From Pyrinomonadaceae bacterium MAG19_C2-C3 (lineage in GTDB: Bacteria > Acidobacteriota > Blastocatellia > Pyrinomonadales > Pyrinomonadaceae): a DNA stretch of 64,000 nucleotides. Every line of letters begins with the position of its first letter. Position 1 is the first letter of the stretch. This document shows, in pieces, positions 1 through 10,194 of this stretch. The stretch lies in contig JANDLT010000006.1 of the NCBI GenBank assembly GCA_024330265.1, forward strand, positions 1-64,000, read 5' to 3'. A program made the position numbers and the translations under genes. The notes beneath the pieces were generated by a model. It saw only the letters and a program-made list of their open reading frames with translations. It did no database searches and was not told where the DNA came from.

Positions 1-51
1 ATGCTTAAACGACTCAGACCATGCCAAACTTAATTTCCAAACACCCTCTAA

Positions 52-267
52 GAAGCTGTTTGAAAAGCCCCGAAGGGGCGACATTCGATAGCCTGTGGCA
101 ACGCCACAGGTAAGCGCATCCATATTATTCGCCAGCCCTGAAAGGGCGACATAGTTATGTCGCCCTTTCAGGGCTGAATCGCTGATTGACCTGTGACCCG
201 GCGCGATGCGCCGGGCTATCGAAGGTCGCCCCGTTGGGGCTTTCACGAACTTTTCAAACAGCCTCTA
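52..267. repeat. Nested palindromic intergenic cassette, copy A
   Basis: The outer arms pair at 52-80 and 226-266. Both contain a GCCCCGAAGGGGC or GCCCCGTTGGGGC palindrome and a TGTTTGAAAAG / CTTTTCAAACA match. Inside lie a CCTGTGGC-aac-GCCACAGG hairpin, a CCCGGCGC-gat-GCGCCGGG hairpin, and a central palindrome around 150-175 built on AGCCCTGAAAGGGCGAC. A relative with the two inner hairpins in exchanged order lies at 23905-24118, so this is a dispersed element and not a simple terminator. It looks like a REP/BIME-type cassette; no transposase is near it. Confidence 0.85.
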
Positions 268-341
268 ACGCCGAAGTCACGCTGAGGTGGGAACCATTTT
301 TGAGATGGCTTCTACAAAGTTCGTTTGATAGAAGACCACAA

Positions 342-542
342 TCAGTCTTGCGGCTTCTGGCTGCCTTTGTTGTCGCTCGGTTTCTCGCTGCCCATTCCTT
401 CCGCGACGGGTTTACCCGCGCCCGCGTTGCTGGCTTTATTCTCAGGCGGCGTCGCGCCTTTGTCGGCACTGCCGGAAGTAAAATCCTTGTTGCCCGCCCC
501 GCCGCCCTGTTTGCTTCCCTGTGCATCTTTCTGTTCTGACAT
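342..542 (-). CDS. Small hydrophilic, probably disordered protein
   Basis: A 66-residue reading frame almost entirely of Gly, Lys, Ser, Ala, Asn, Asp and Pro, without hydrophobic segments or cysteines, so it should be soluble and unfolded. A good ribosome binding site (AAGGGAG) lies about ten bases before the ATG, which is the main reason to accept it as a gene. Composition recalls small stress-associated hydrophilic proteins, but no family can be assigned. It lies downstream of the glucosidase on the same strand, with repeat cassette A beyond its stop. A chance open frame cannot be excluded. Confidence 0.55.
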   Translation of the reverse strand: MSEQKDAQGSKQGGGAGNKDFTSGSADKGATPPENKASNAGAGKPVAEGMGSEKPSDNKGSQKPQD

Positions 543-631
543 CGTGGTTATACTCCCTTGTGTGTTGGATTGATTGAAACTTCCGTGTGGTTCGGAAGCG
601 CGCCTTTACTGCTATAACTCGGACGAAGATT

Positions 632-3415
<2,784 letters not shown>

Positions 3416-3493
3416 ATTTGATACTCCGATTTTGGAAAGTTAATAGAACAAAAGATAGTGGCACGAAGCGTGGGCGAATGCGTGTGATCTTTG

Positions 3494-3591
3494 CTTTGCG
3501 GCACTTCGCGTCTTCTCTTCGCGGTTCTTTGCGATACAAAAAGAAGTAACGCCAAGGTTCGCAAAGATAGCCGACGCCAAGTGGCGCAAAG
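3494..3591. repeat. Imperfect inverted repeat between gdh and glucosidase
   Basis: Arms 3494-3512 and 3573-3591 pair over 19 bp with two mismatches (core CTTTGCG..CACTT.GCGTC), and further TTTGCG/CGCAAA copies lie between them. It occupies most of the gap between the glucose dehydrogenase stop and the glucosidase start, so it may act as terminator or attenuator, or be one more member of the dispersed repeats in this window. Confidence 0.7.
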
Positions 3592-3652
3592 AGTCTCCCG
3601 CCTTTGAGCCATTACCGAACAAAAATAAAAAGACACAATGCTCGAAGCAAAA

Positions 3653-4846
3653 TCAATTAACCGCCACCACGCTTTTAATTCCCTGACTTCCCTGCCGCAA
3701 TAACGGCAACGCTTCATCAATCTTAAACCGTCCCGTGATAAGCCCCCGCACGGCATCAGGAAATTGCTGTTCAAACTTTTCTATATCGCTAATCGCCGCT
3801 TCATAGTGCGAACGCGCGGCGTTGACCGTCCCGAACACAATCTGATTCTTCAACACAAGGTTTCGCATAATCGCATCAATATCAATTTCAACCGCGCCTT
3901 TTCTGCCCGGTATTCCGGTGAAGACAAACACGGCGTTGGTATCCAAAACCTTGATGACATCGAACGCGAGTTGCGACGCCCCGACCGCTTCATACACGAC
4001 ATCTATGCCGCCGACTTCCTGCGCCATCTGTTCGACCGTGTGGGTTTCGGCTTTGATAAATTTCGCCCCGAACGATTCGATAAGCCCACCGCGCGTGTCG
4101 TCACTTCCGGCGCGCGAATAAACGTAAGTCTCGAAGCCGTTGGCGACAAGCATCATCGCTCCCAACAAGCCGACGGGACCCGCGCCGAGTACGACGGCTT
4201 TGTGACAGTAAGCTGCAATACTCGTTGAAATGTTCGTTGACGTGTTCGCCGCGTGCGCTTCATCATTTAACCGCCCGTTTGTCGCCGCGTCATCCGTCAC
4301 CTTGCTCATCAACGGCGGACATCCCCACGGCAAACGCTGTTGCACTTCCCAAATTTGCGCGAGTGCTTTTTCGGCAATCGTCAATGGCTCGGTCAACACT
4401 GCGACATCGCGCAAGTGCGCCGGAACGACGTTCAAGTATTGTTCATCGTCCATGATGTACTCGGTCATAAAACCGTGTACCTGCTTGATGCCGCGCTCGG
4501 TGAAATCATCCGTATAACAGAAGTCCGCGCGCCCCGCCTGACACGCCTGACACGTCGCGTGCGGACACGGACGCCTGACCATCGGCACGACTAAATCACC
4601 GACTTTAACGCGCGTCACACCCGCGCCGACTTCCGTAACTTCCGCGAGTGCTTCGTGTCCTATGACGAGGTGGTCTTCGCCGTCGGGCGGCGTGCCGTAT
4701 TCAAACGCGGCGATTTCGCGGTCAGTCCCGCAGACGCCGATTTCCAAAATCTTCATCTTGACTTGCATCGCCGCTTCGATACGCGGCTCGGCATAATCAA
4801 TCACTTCCGCAACGTGTTTTCCGGGAAACACCGCGACCGCTTTCAT
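3653..4846 (-). CDS. gdh: Zinc-dependent glucose 1-dehydrogenase
   Basis: Oxidises glucose to gluconolactone with NAD(P); medium-chain zinc dehydrogenase superfamily, 397 residues. Catalytic zinc ligands are visible as Cys39 (VCGTDRE) and His64-Glu65 (IGHEA). The structural zinc loop carries Cys94, Cys99, Cys102 and Cys110. The Rossmann motif GAGPVG is at 221-226. The ordering and motifs match archaeal-type glucose dehydrogenases. Odd feature: residues about 176-213 form an extra Asn/Thr/Ala/Ser-rich stretch between the catalytic and nucleotide-binding parts, where the family has a short linker. GAGG precedes the ATG at good spacing. Closely related sugar dehydrogenases with other substrates remain possible. 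Confidence 0.87.
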   Translation of the reverse strand: MKAVAVFPGKHVAEVIDYAEPRIEAAMQVKMKILEIGVCGTDREIAAFEYGTPPDGEDHLVIGHEALAEVTEVGAGVTRVKVGDLVVPMVRRPCPHATCQACQAGRADFCYTDDFTERGIKQVHGFMTEYIMDDEQYLNVVPAHLRDVAVLTEPLTIAEKALAQIWEVQQRLPWGCPPLMSKVTDDAATNGRLNDEAHAANTSTNISTSIAAYCHKAVVLGAGPVGLLGAMMLVANGFETYVYSRAGSDDTRGGLIESFGAKFIKAETHTVEQMAQEVGGIDVVYEAVGASQLAFDVIKVLDTNAVFVFTGIPGRKGAVEIDIDAIMRNLVLKNQIVFGTVNAARSHYEAAISDIEKFEQQFPDAVRGLITGRFKIDEALPLLRQGSQGIKSVVAVN

Positions 4847-4907
4847 ACATGCACCTCGCTCTGATTGTCATCTGTCATCGTCTCTAAAATATAGAATTGA
4901 GGAACTA

Positions 4908-5008
4908 AACTCTGCGGAACTTCGGCGTCCGCTCTCTGCGGTACTCTGCGTCAAATCGCTCTTAAACGCCGAAGTACCGCAGAGTTGAAGACGCCGAGTT
5001 CCGCAGAG
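4908..5008. repeat. Inverted repeat with duplicated right arm
   Basis: Left arm 4908-4929 (AACTCTGCGGAACTTCGGCG..) pairs with 4965-4986 and, less perfectly, with a second right arm at 4990-5008; a further CTCTGCGGTACTCTGCG stretch lies between. Two alternative hairpins can therefore form in the gap upstream of gdh and downstream of the kinase gene. Its role may be terminator, or a dispersed repeat of the type found throughout the window. Confidence 0.7.
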
Positions 5009-5073
5009 AAGAAAACGTCTTGTGAGAAAGCTTCTTTGAAATTGCACCGCGCACTTTAGCATTAAGCCAAGCG

Positions 5074-6723
5074 TCACGGGTGACAAACTTTGCATTCACG
5101 AAAGCCCGCGTCTTGGGCGGCGAGCGATGAGTTGAACGGGACGCGATTACGCGGCGCAATCTTCCCTGCCCATTCACACGTCGCTTGATGATAAATGCCT
5201 TGCGTGCGGCTGCCGACGAGATGAGTCGAATTGTGGTTCGCTTGAGAAAGCGCACCGCTTGAACTTATGACGGACGACGAAGTGAGCGACAGGCTCGGAG
5301 CGTTAAGCGCAAGTGTCGGCGGGGAAGCCAGATTCTTATACGCCCGCCGATAACCCGCGAGCAGGTAAATCACCGTGAACAACATCAGCGTCAACAGCAT
5401 TGCCACCGGAAATGACACCGCAAGCAGGTATTCAAAAATCCGCCAGAAACCTTGAAAGCCGAACAATAAAATCCACCCCGAACCGTCGCAGAAAATCCGC
5501 TTCGCATAGAACCACGTCGCCGGATACAACTGCGCGCGGTCGAGCGGCGCGGCGAACGGGTCAGGCGGCGCGGGATTTCCAGACCACACGGATTGTGTGG
5601 TTGCCGTGCCGCTAAACACGCTCTGCACGTTTTGCGAAGACGGCGTGACGGGAACTTGGCGCACGCCCGCCGTCGTCAAAACCCTCATCGTCGCTTCGTC
5701 CCTGACTAGGACTTGAACCGGAACATCAATGCGCGATGCTTCGCGCGTGCGCGGGCGCACTTCCATGTCAACGCCCGTGTTCATCCACGCCGGAAGCTTC
5801 GATTTCATTGGCACGCTTTCCGTCGCCAGCACATCGGAAACTTCCTCCGGTGCGCCGCGCGCCGCGTCTTTCAACTCCGCCGCCAGACGCGCGCACTCAC
5901 CGCCGATTGCCGTCACGTCCGCGAACAGAGGCGACGCATCGGGACTTAAAAAATCGGCGCGCGTGAACAATAAGTTTTCATCGTGATACGTCGCCCACAA
6001 TTCCGGTTTCTCCGCCAGCGCGAGCAACGAAAGGTAAATCACGAGCGACGAAAACCTATCAAGCCGATTATCGAAAAACGTCGCATCGCGTCGCGGATGT
6101 TGAAAATGTTGATGCCCTACTTCGGATGCTTTCATGCCGCGCATCGCCGGAACGAACATCCCGTCGAGGTCAACCAATCGAACATGCCCGGCTTCGACGA
6201 TGATGTTGCCGTGTTGCAAATCGCCGTGCGCGATGCCCGCTTCGCGCAAGTCGTTCATCACGCGCAACCAATCGTCAGCCAGATTCTTTACGACCTCACA
6301 ACTCTCACGCCCGCGCTTAAACACTTCGCTCAAATACACGTCGAGCGTGTGCCCCTCAATCCACGGCATCACTAGCACGGGATACAGTCTGCCGTTAATC
6401 GCCATGCCTTCCGCGTCATAATCGAATGTGCCGAGTGCCGGAACGGGATGAGCGCGCAAATGTTCATCAATCAATTCGTAACGTCGCGCACGGTCAGGCG
6501 AGTAGTTGCGAAACGCACGCGCGGCGAACGTCCCCGCCCCGTGCGGCAACTTCAACTTGAAGACGTAAGCGAACTGACCCGACGTGACGAGCGGCATCCC
6601 CAAACGGTCGAACGCCGGTTCGGTTTCGCGCAACATCTCATCCGCGAAACACGCGCGCGGCATCTGTATCGCTTCCGCGACCGCGTGCGCCGTGAACCAT
6701 TGCGTGGGTTTCTCAAAAGACAT
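5074..6723 (-). CDS. Membrane-anchored TerY-P-type protein kinase with C-terminal Ada-like zinc domain
   Basis: 549 residues. A divergent protein kinase domain covers about 35-290: a glycine loop near SGQFAYVFKL, catalytic loop HGDLQHGNIIV (His166, Asp168, Asn173) and a DxDG metal motif at 185-188 (VDLDGMF). The usual beta-3 Lys appears as Arg (AARAF), a change that occurs in this group. A Pro/Thr/Ser linker leads to a hydrophobic region at about 416-457 (one or two membrane passes), and residues 503-549 resemble the metal-binding module of Ada proteins with Cys516, Cys544 and Cys547. The next two genes upstream encode a PP2C phosphatase and a vWA protein, the other members of the TerY-P triad described from comparative genomics. 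Substrates are unknown. Confidence 0.85.
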   Translation of the reverse strand: MSFEKPTQWFTAHAVAEAIQMPRACFADEMLRETEPAFDRLGMPLVTSGQFAYVFKLKLPHGAGTFAARAFRNYSPDRARRYELIDEHLRAHPVPALGTFDYDAEGMAINGRLYPVLVMPWIEGHTLDVYLSEVFKRGRESCEVVKNLADDWLRVMNDLREAGIAHGDLQHGNIIVEAGHVRLVDLDGMFVPAMRGMKASEVGHQHFQHPRRDATFFDNRLDRFSSLVIYLSLLALAEKPELWATYHDENLLFTRADFLSPDASPLFADVTAIGGECARLAAELKDAARGAPEEVSDVLATESVPMKSKLPAWMNTGVDMEVRPRTREASRIDVPVQVLVRDEATMRVLTTAGVRQVPVTPSSQNVQSVFSGTATTQSVWSGNPAPPDPFAAPLDRAQLYPATWFYAKRIFCDGSGWILLFGFQGFWRIFEYLLAVSFPVAMLLTLMLFTVIYLLAGYRRAYKNLASPPTLALNAPSLSLTSSSVISSSGALSQANHNSTHLVGSRTQGIYHQATCEWAGKIAPRNRVPFNSSLAAQDAGFRECKVCHP

Positions 6724-6749
6724 AATGCGAGAATTGTTTCGGTGGGATT

Positions 6750-7532
6750 TTACAAACTTCCGACTTCGATACGCACCGCCGCAACATCATCATCGCGCAA
6801 GCGTCCAGCACGTCGCTCCGCGTCAATCAAAGAATTTAATTCTTCGTCACGCCCACAGGCAAGCGCGTTTTCAAACTTCGTGACAGTCTTCATCACGGTT
6901 GAATCCGCTTCAGCGAACAGGCGCAAGTACCACGCGGCGGCGGCATCGGTCAAAAGCAACAACACATCTCCGTCACGCGCCTCGCCCGCTTCGATGCACA
7001 GATGTTGCCACACGTCCGCGTGTCTTTCCGCACGCGACGGCACAAGTTGCGGCGTCGCATTAAACTTGCGCGCATCGTCAATCGGCATCGCGCGTACAAT
7101 CACATTCCCCCGACGATGAATCACACACGCATCGCCGAGCGCGACGGCACGCCACTTCAAACCTTGTTCGTCTGTATCAAACACCACTCCGGCGAACGCC
7201 GCGAATGAACCCGCTTCGCGTTTCGCTTCCGCGTACCAAGCCAACTCGCGCCCGCTCCATTCACTTTCCCAACGCTCGCCCACTGCCCGCGCCCATAACC
7301 TAAAACCTTCATCCGTATCACGAGACGATTCATCTTCCGCCGCCCAACTCTGTACCAACGCCCGCGCCCAACTGCCCGCATCGAAAGCTTCCGTCGCTCC
7401 GTCGGCAATCGCGTATCGCCGCCGTGCTTCATTAACGGCAGTTGCATCCTCACATTCCGCGATGCTCGCTCCATCCTTTGCGCTCATAAAACTTTGTGCT
7501 TCAAGTCGCCACATCATTTTTGATTGATTCAT
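6750..7532 (-). CDS. PP2C-family protein phosphatase of the TerY-P-type triad
   Basis: 260 residues, no membrane segment. PP2C metal-site motifs are visible in order: Glu28-Asp29, ADG at 43-45 (IADGATEAF), GDA near 133 (LGDACV), TDA near 195 and the C-terminal RDDDVAAVRIEV. The protein should dephosphorylate Ser/Thr residues placed by the kinase encoded 26 bp downstream on the same strand. The ATG lies inside a run of ATGAATCA-like repeats, so the first Met or the Met-Met six residues later could both be used. Length is normal for the short PP2C forms found in such triads. Confidence 0.85.
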   Translation of the reverse strand: MNQSKMMWRLEAQSFMSAKDGASIAECEDATAVNEARRRYAIADGATEAFDAGSWARALVQSWAAEDESSRDTDEGFRLWARAVGERWESEWSGRELAWYAEAKREAGSFAAFAGVVFDTDEQGLKWRAVALGDACVIHRRGNVIVRAMPIDDARKFNATPQLVPSRAERHADVWQHLCIEAGEARDGDVLLLLTDAAAAWYLRLFAEADSTVMKTVTKFENALACGRDEELNSLIDAERRAGRLRDDDVAAVRIEVGSL

Positions 7533-7900
7533 TGATTCATCGGCTCATTGACTCATTGAAGAATTAAGTTCGTGGTTCGTCTTTAATTGAATCAGTCACC
7601 TTGCGCGGTTCTGATCGTAGCCGCTTTCAAGCGGCTTTCCGCGAAGCGGCACTTAGCCACGCGATTCATCGCGTGGACACTTAGCAAGAATCGAAAGGGC
7701 GTTTTAACGTCCTTCTGGAAAAAGTCGGCTTTAGCCAAACGCTAAAGCGGGCGGCGGGAAGGACGTTAAAACGCCCTTTCGATTTCCGACTTCCCCAACC
7801 AGCCGTCAAACGGCTGGTCTAATTGCCGCTTCGCGGAAAGCCCGATGAACGGGCTGGAAATCTTTACCCGCATGAGGTGCGTGAATCAATGAACTGATGA
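7518..7900. repeat. Composite palindromic cassette between PP2C and vWA genes
   Basis: The gap between the phosphatase and vWA genes is nearly all repeat. A perfect 24-bp inverted repeat pairs 7691-7714 (TCGAAAGGGCGTTTTAACGT..) with 7759-7782. A 19-bp outer pair joins 7633-7651 (GGCTTTCCGCGAAGCGGCA) with 7824-7842. Between and around them are small hairpins (GCCGCTTTCAAGCGGC, CCACGCGATTCATCGCGTGG, CAGCCGTCAAACGGCTG). At both edges lie degenerate ATTGATTC octamers in opposite orientation (7518-7560 and about 7870-7900). No coding sequence is seen here. The design is like copy A but the sequence differs. Confidence 0.85.
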
Positions 7901-7908
7901 ACCAATTC

Positions 7909-8772
7909 CTAAAGGCTTGTGTCCATCCACGAATGCGGAGCCATTCCGGTGAGGCTTGTGCCGATTTCATAGAACTGTACGACCGATGATGAATCGGCGT
8001 TGAACACGAAACCCCGCGCGCCCTGTTCGACCGCGACGCCGAGTTGAATCGCCGCGTCGCAGAAACTCGCGGGCAATAAACTCGACGCTTCAAACAATGC
8101 CCGCGCAAATTCATCCGGCAAGTCGTTCGCGCTACTCGGATACTCAATCTTCCTCGTAGAGCGCGACGAGATGTGACAATTGAACATCAGCACCGCCCCG
8201 TCGTTCGTCGTTAAATTCATAATCTCGCGCCCCGCGTCAATCGGATTGCCGTCGCTCGATTCACCATCGGTCAAATGCAACACGACAGGCGGAAACGAAC
8301 GCGGATGCTCGCGCACCCAGCCTTTCAACATGCGTTCGACTTCACCAAACGCCGCGCACATCGGCGTGCCGCCGTCCGCCGTCGCATCCACCCAGACCGG
8401 AAACCTGACGACGCGCTCGATGATATTGCCAGTGCCGTCGGCGACTTTTTTATATCTGGTTTCGATGCGCGCCGGATACTCTACGAGTTGCGAGACGGGG
8501 ACAAGACTGCGCCCCGTCAACGCCCCCGCGAAACCCGAACGCACATCGCGCCCGCCGTAAGCCACGACCGCGACGTGATAATAATCGCGCACCTCCTCCG
8601 TCTTCGTACATCGAATCACTAAATCATGCAAAGTGTGATTGACGGTATTAGCTACAAAGTCGGCTTTACGCATCGTGTCCTCATTGCCGAAGGCTTCAAT
8701 CATTGACCGCGATTGGTCAATCACCAACACGATGCACGTCGGATTCTGGCGAGTGATTTGTGAGGAATACAT
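7909..8772 (-). CDS. TerY-like von Willebrand factor A domain protein
   Basis: 287 residues. The MIDAS metal site is plain: Asp19-x-Ser21-x-Ser23 in LVIDQSRSM, a threonine in GGTPMCAAF, and LTDGES further on. This is the cytoplasmic vWA type found beside PP2C phosphatases and kinases in TerY-P triads, where it is thought to bind partners in a metal-dependent way. The ATG at 8772 is chosen over an upstream TTG because GGAG lies nine bases before it. A 376-bp repeat-filled gap separates it from the phosphatase, so the triad may need two promoters. Confidence 0.86.
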   Translation of the reverse strand: MYSSQITRQNPTCIVLVIDQSRSMIEAFGNEDTMRKADFVANTVNHTLHDLVIRCTKTEEVRDYYHVAVVAYGGRDVRSGFAGALTGRSLVPVSQLVEYPARIETRYKKVADGTGNIIERVVRFPVWVDATADGGTPMCAAFGEVERMLKGWVREHPRSFPPVVLHLTDGESSDGNPIDAGREIMNLTTNDGAVLMFNCHISSRSTRKIEYPSSANDLPDEFARALFEASSLLPASFCDAAIQLGVAVEQGARGFVFNADSSSVVQFYEIGTSLTGMAPHSWMDTSL

Positions 8773-8800
8773 CGGAGCGTTCTCCAACGAACTATTTTGT

Positions 8801-9148
8801 TTAACTCAAGTCAACTGCTGCCTTGAGACCTGTTTCGATTTGTCGAAGTTGGTCGGGCAAGAGCGCGCCGATTCGACGAATTAGTTTAGAGCGGTCGAGC
8901 GTTGTTACTTGATGACACAATGCGACACTCTCGCGCGACAACCCGCCCGCTCCTTGCGGCAATAAAACTGCGGTCAAACCACGTCCCGCTTGCTCCGTCG
9001 AAGTTGAGGTGGGGACGACGATAATCGAACGCCAGTTCGGTGTTTGATTGAAAGCATCATGTGAAAGAATGATGACGGGTCGCCACCCTTGTTGTTCCGA
9101 ACCACTGCGCGGCGCGAGGTCAGCCCAATATACTTCGCCGCGCCTCAC
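8801..9148 (-). CDS. MazF/PemK-family endoribonuclease toxin
   Basis: 115 residues with the family opening RRGEVYWADLAPRSGSEQ, followed by RPVIILSHDAFN and a VVPTSTST strand. MazF-type toxins cut mRNA at short sequence motifs and are held inactive by the antitoxin encoded just before them. The GTG start overlaps the antitoxin stop (GTGA, four bases), which is typical of translational coupling in such pairs. Length is normal and nothing looks broken. Confidence 0.88.
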   Translation of the reverse strand: MRRGEVYWADLAPRSGSEQQGWRPVIILSHDAFNQTPNWRSIIVVPTSTSTEQAGRGLTAVLLPQGAGGLSRESVALCHQVTTLDRSKLIRRIGALLPDQLRQIETGLKAAVDLS

Positions 9149-9372
9149 GGATTGACTCTTTCTATGTCGAACAAATGTTCGAGCGACGCCGCTTCAAGTT
9201 TCGCATCAAGGTCGGCGATGCTGCCGCCGTGCTTGGCTGCGTATTCAGCGATTGCATCGTGTCGCATCGAACGGTTATTGCGGTCGGCGATGAAGTCAAC
9301 GAAATCTTCGATTTCGCTGACGCGCTCCGGCGGCAAGCTTTTAATCTTCTCTATCAATGTTTCAGTTTGCAT
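9145..9372 (-). CDS. Antitoxin of the MazF-type pair
   Basis: 75 residues, acidic to neutral. Its N-terminal half (LIEKIKSLPPERVSEIEDFVDF) resembles DUF2281/MazE-like antitoxins, in which a helical region blocks the toxin. It precedes the toxin gene and overlaps it by four bases. A purine-rich ribosome site (GGGGGAAGAAG) is placed well before the ATG. Antitoxins of this kind usually repress their own operon, but no operator palindrome was identified. Confidence 0.78.
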   Translation of the reverse strand: MQTETLIEKIKSLPPERVSEIEDFVDFIADRNNRSMRHDAIAEYAAKHGGSIADLDAKLEAASLEHLFDIERVNP

Positions 9373-9443
9373 TTTAATCTTCTTCCCCCATCTTACTTTA
9401 CTGCTCCGAAACGTAGCGGTCAGGAATGTGTAATCGGCGAAAG

Positions 9444-10175
9444 CTAAACGCGAGTGCGCCCGACTTCTTTCAATGCGCGCGGTAAATCCGCGATTGTCAT
9501 GACGCCGATGATGCGCTCGGAAGCAGAGCCGTTCGCAGTGATAAGCAAGGCGTCGAGTCGCCGCCCGCGCGTTTCGTAATCTTCAAAACAGGCGATGGCT
9601 TCAAACAACGTCGTGTGGCGCGCCGTGAATTTGTGGTTGTCCGCGTCTTCGATAAAGTTTAAGACATCCGCGACGTAAGTATCATCAAGGTGAACGACCG
9701 TCCCGCTTTTTTCGCGCAACGTCCGCGCGCCGAGCCACCGCGCGACCGCTCCCGTCGTCAACAGCGCGGCAAATTTGCCGTCCAGAAGTACGGGGATTTG
9801 CGATAGTGAATGTTCCAACATTAACCGCACGAGGCGCGCGATGGTGTCGTCAATCGTGACGGTGACGACGCCCGTTTGGAACATCGGAATCACGACGGGC
9901 GGCTTGACGATAAGGGCGGCGATGCGCTCAAGGTCATCGGCGGCGCGTTCGTTCGGTTCGGCGATGACGTGTCCGTCGGAGCTTTCGTGAATAATTGCGT
10001 TGCGTAAATCAGCGTAGTCTTTCAAGTCGCGCTCGAAGCGACGCACGGCGGGACGCACACGCCCGACCGTATCAACGCGCTCATAGAAATTGATGCGCCT
10101 GTCGGTCGTCGAATGTTCGCGCAAGTAGCGTTCGATTTGCGCGAAAGCGTGAAGGAAGCGTTCGGAGTTAGTCAT
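9444..10175 (-). CDS. HEPN-like N-domain fused to paired CBS domains
   Basis: 243 residues. The N-terminal about 90 residues are helical and end in LRNAIIHES. The R58-x4-H63 arrangement (RNAIIH) is the signature of HEPN ribonuclease-type domains. The rest is a CBS pair (about 100-160 and 175-240; DTIARLVRLMLEHSLSQIPV and the ending GVMTIADLPRAL), a fold that binds adenine nucleotides. A nucleotide-sensing module on a possible RNase or nucleotide-acting domain is therefore inferred; neither activity is proven. It sits 19 bp upstream of nothing but an MFS gene stop and lies among two toxin pairs. Confidence 0.72.
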   Translation of the reverse strand: MTNSERFLHAFAQIERYLREHSTTDRRINFYERVDTVGRVRPAVRRFERDLKDYADLRNAIIHESSDGHVIAEPNERAADDLERIAALIVKPPVVIPMFQTGVVTVTIDDTIARLVRLMLEHSLSQIPVLLDGKFAALLTTGAVARWLGARTLREKSGTVVHLDDTYVADVLNFIEDADNHKFTARHTTLFEAIACFEDYETRGRRLDALLITANGSASERIIGVMTIADLPRALKEVGRTRV

Positions 10176-10194
10176 GCGAAATCAGTTTGCGGCT

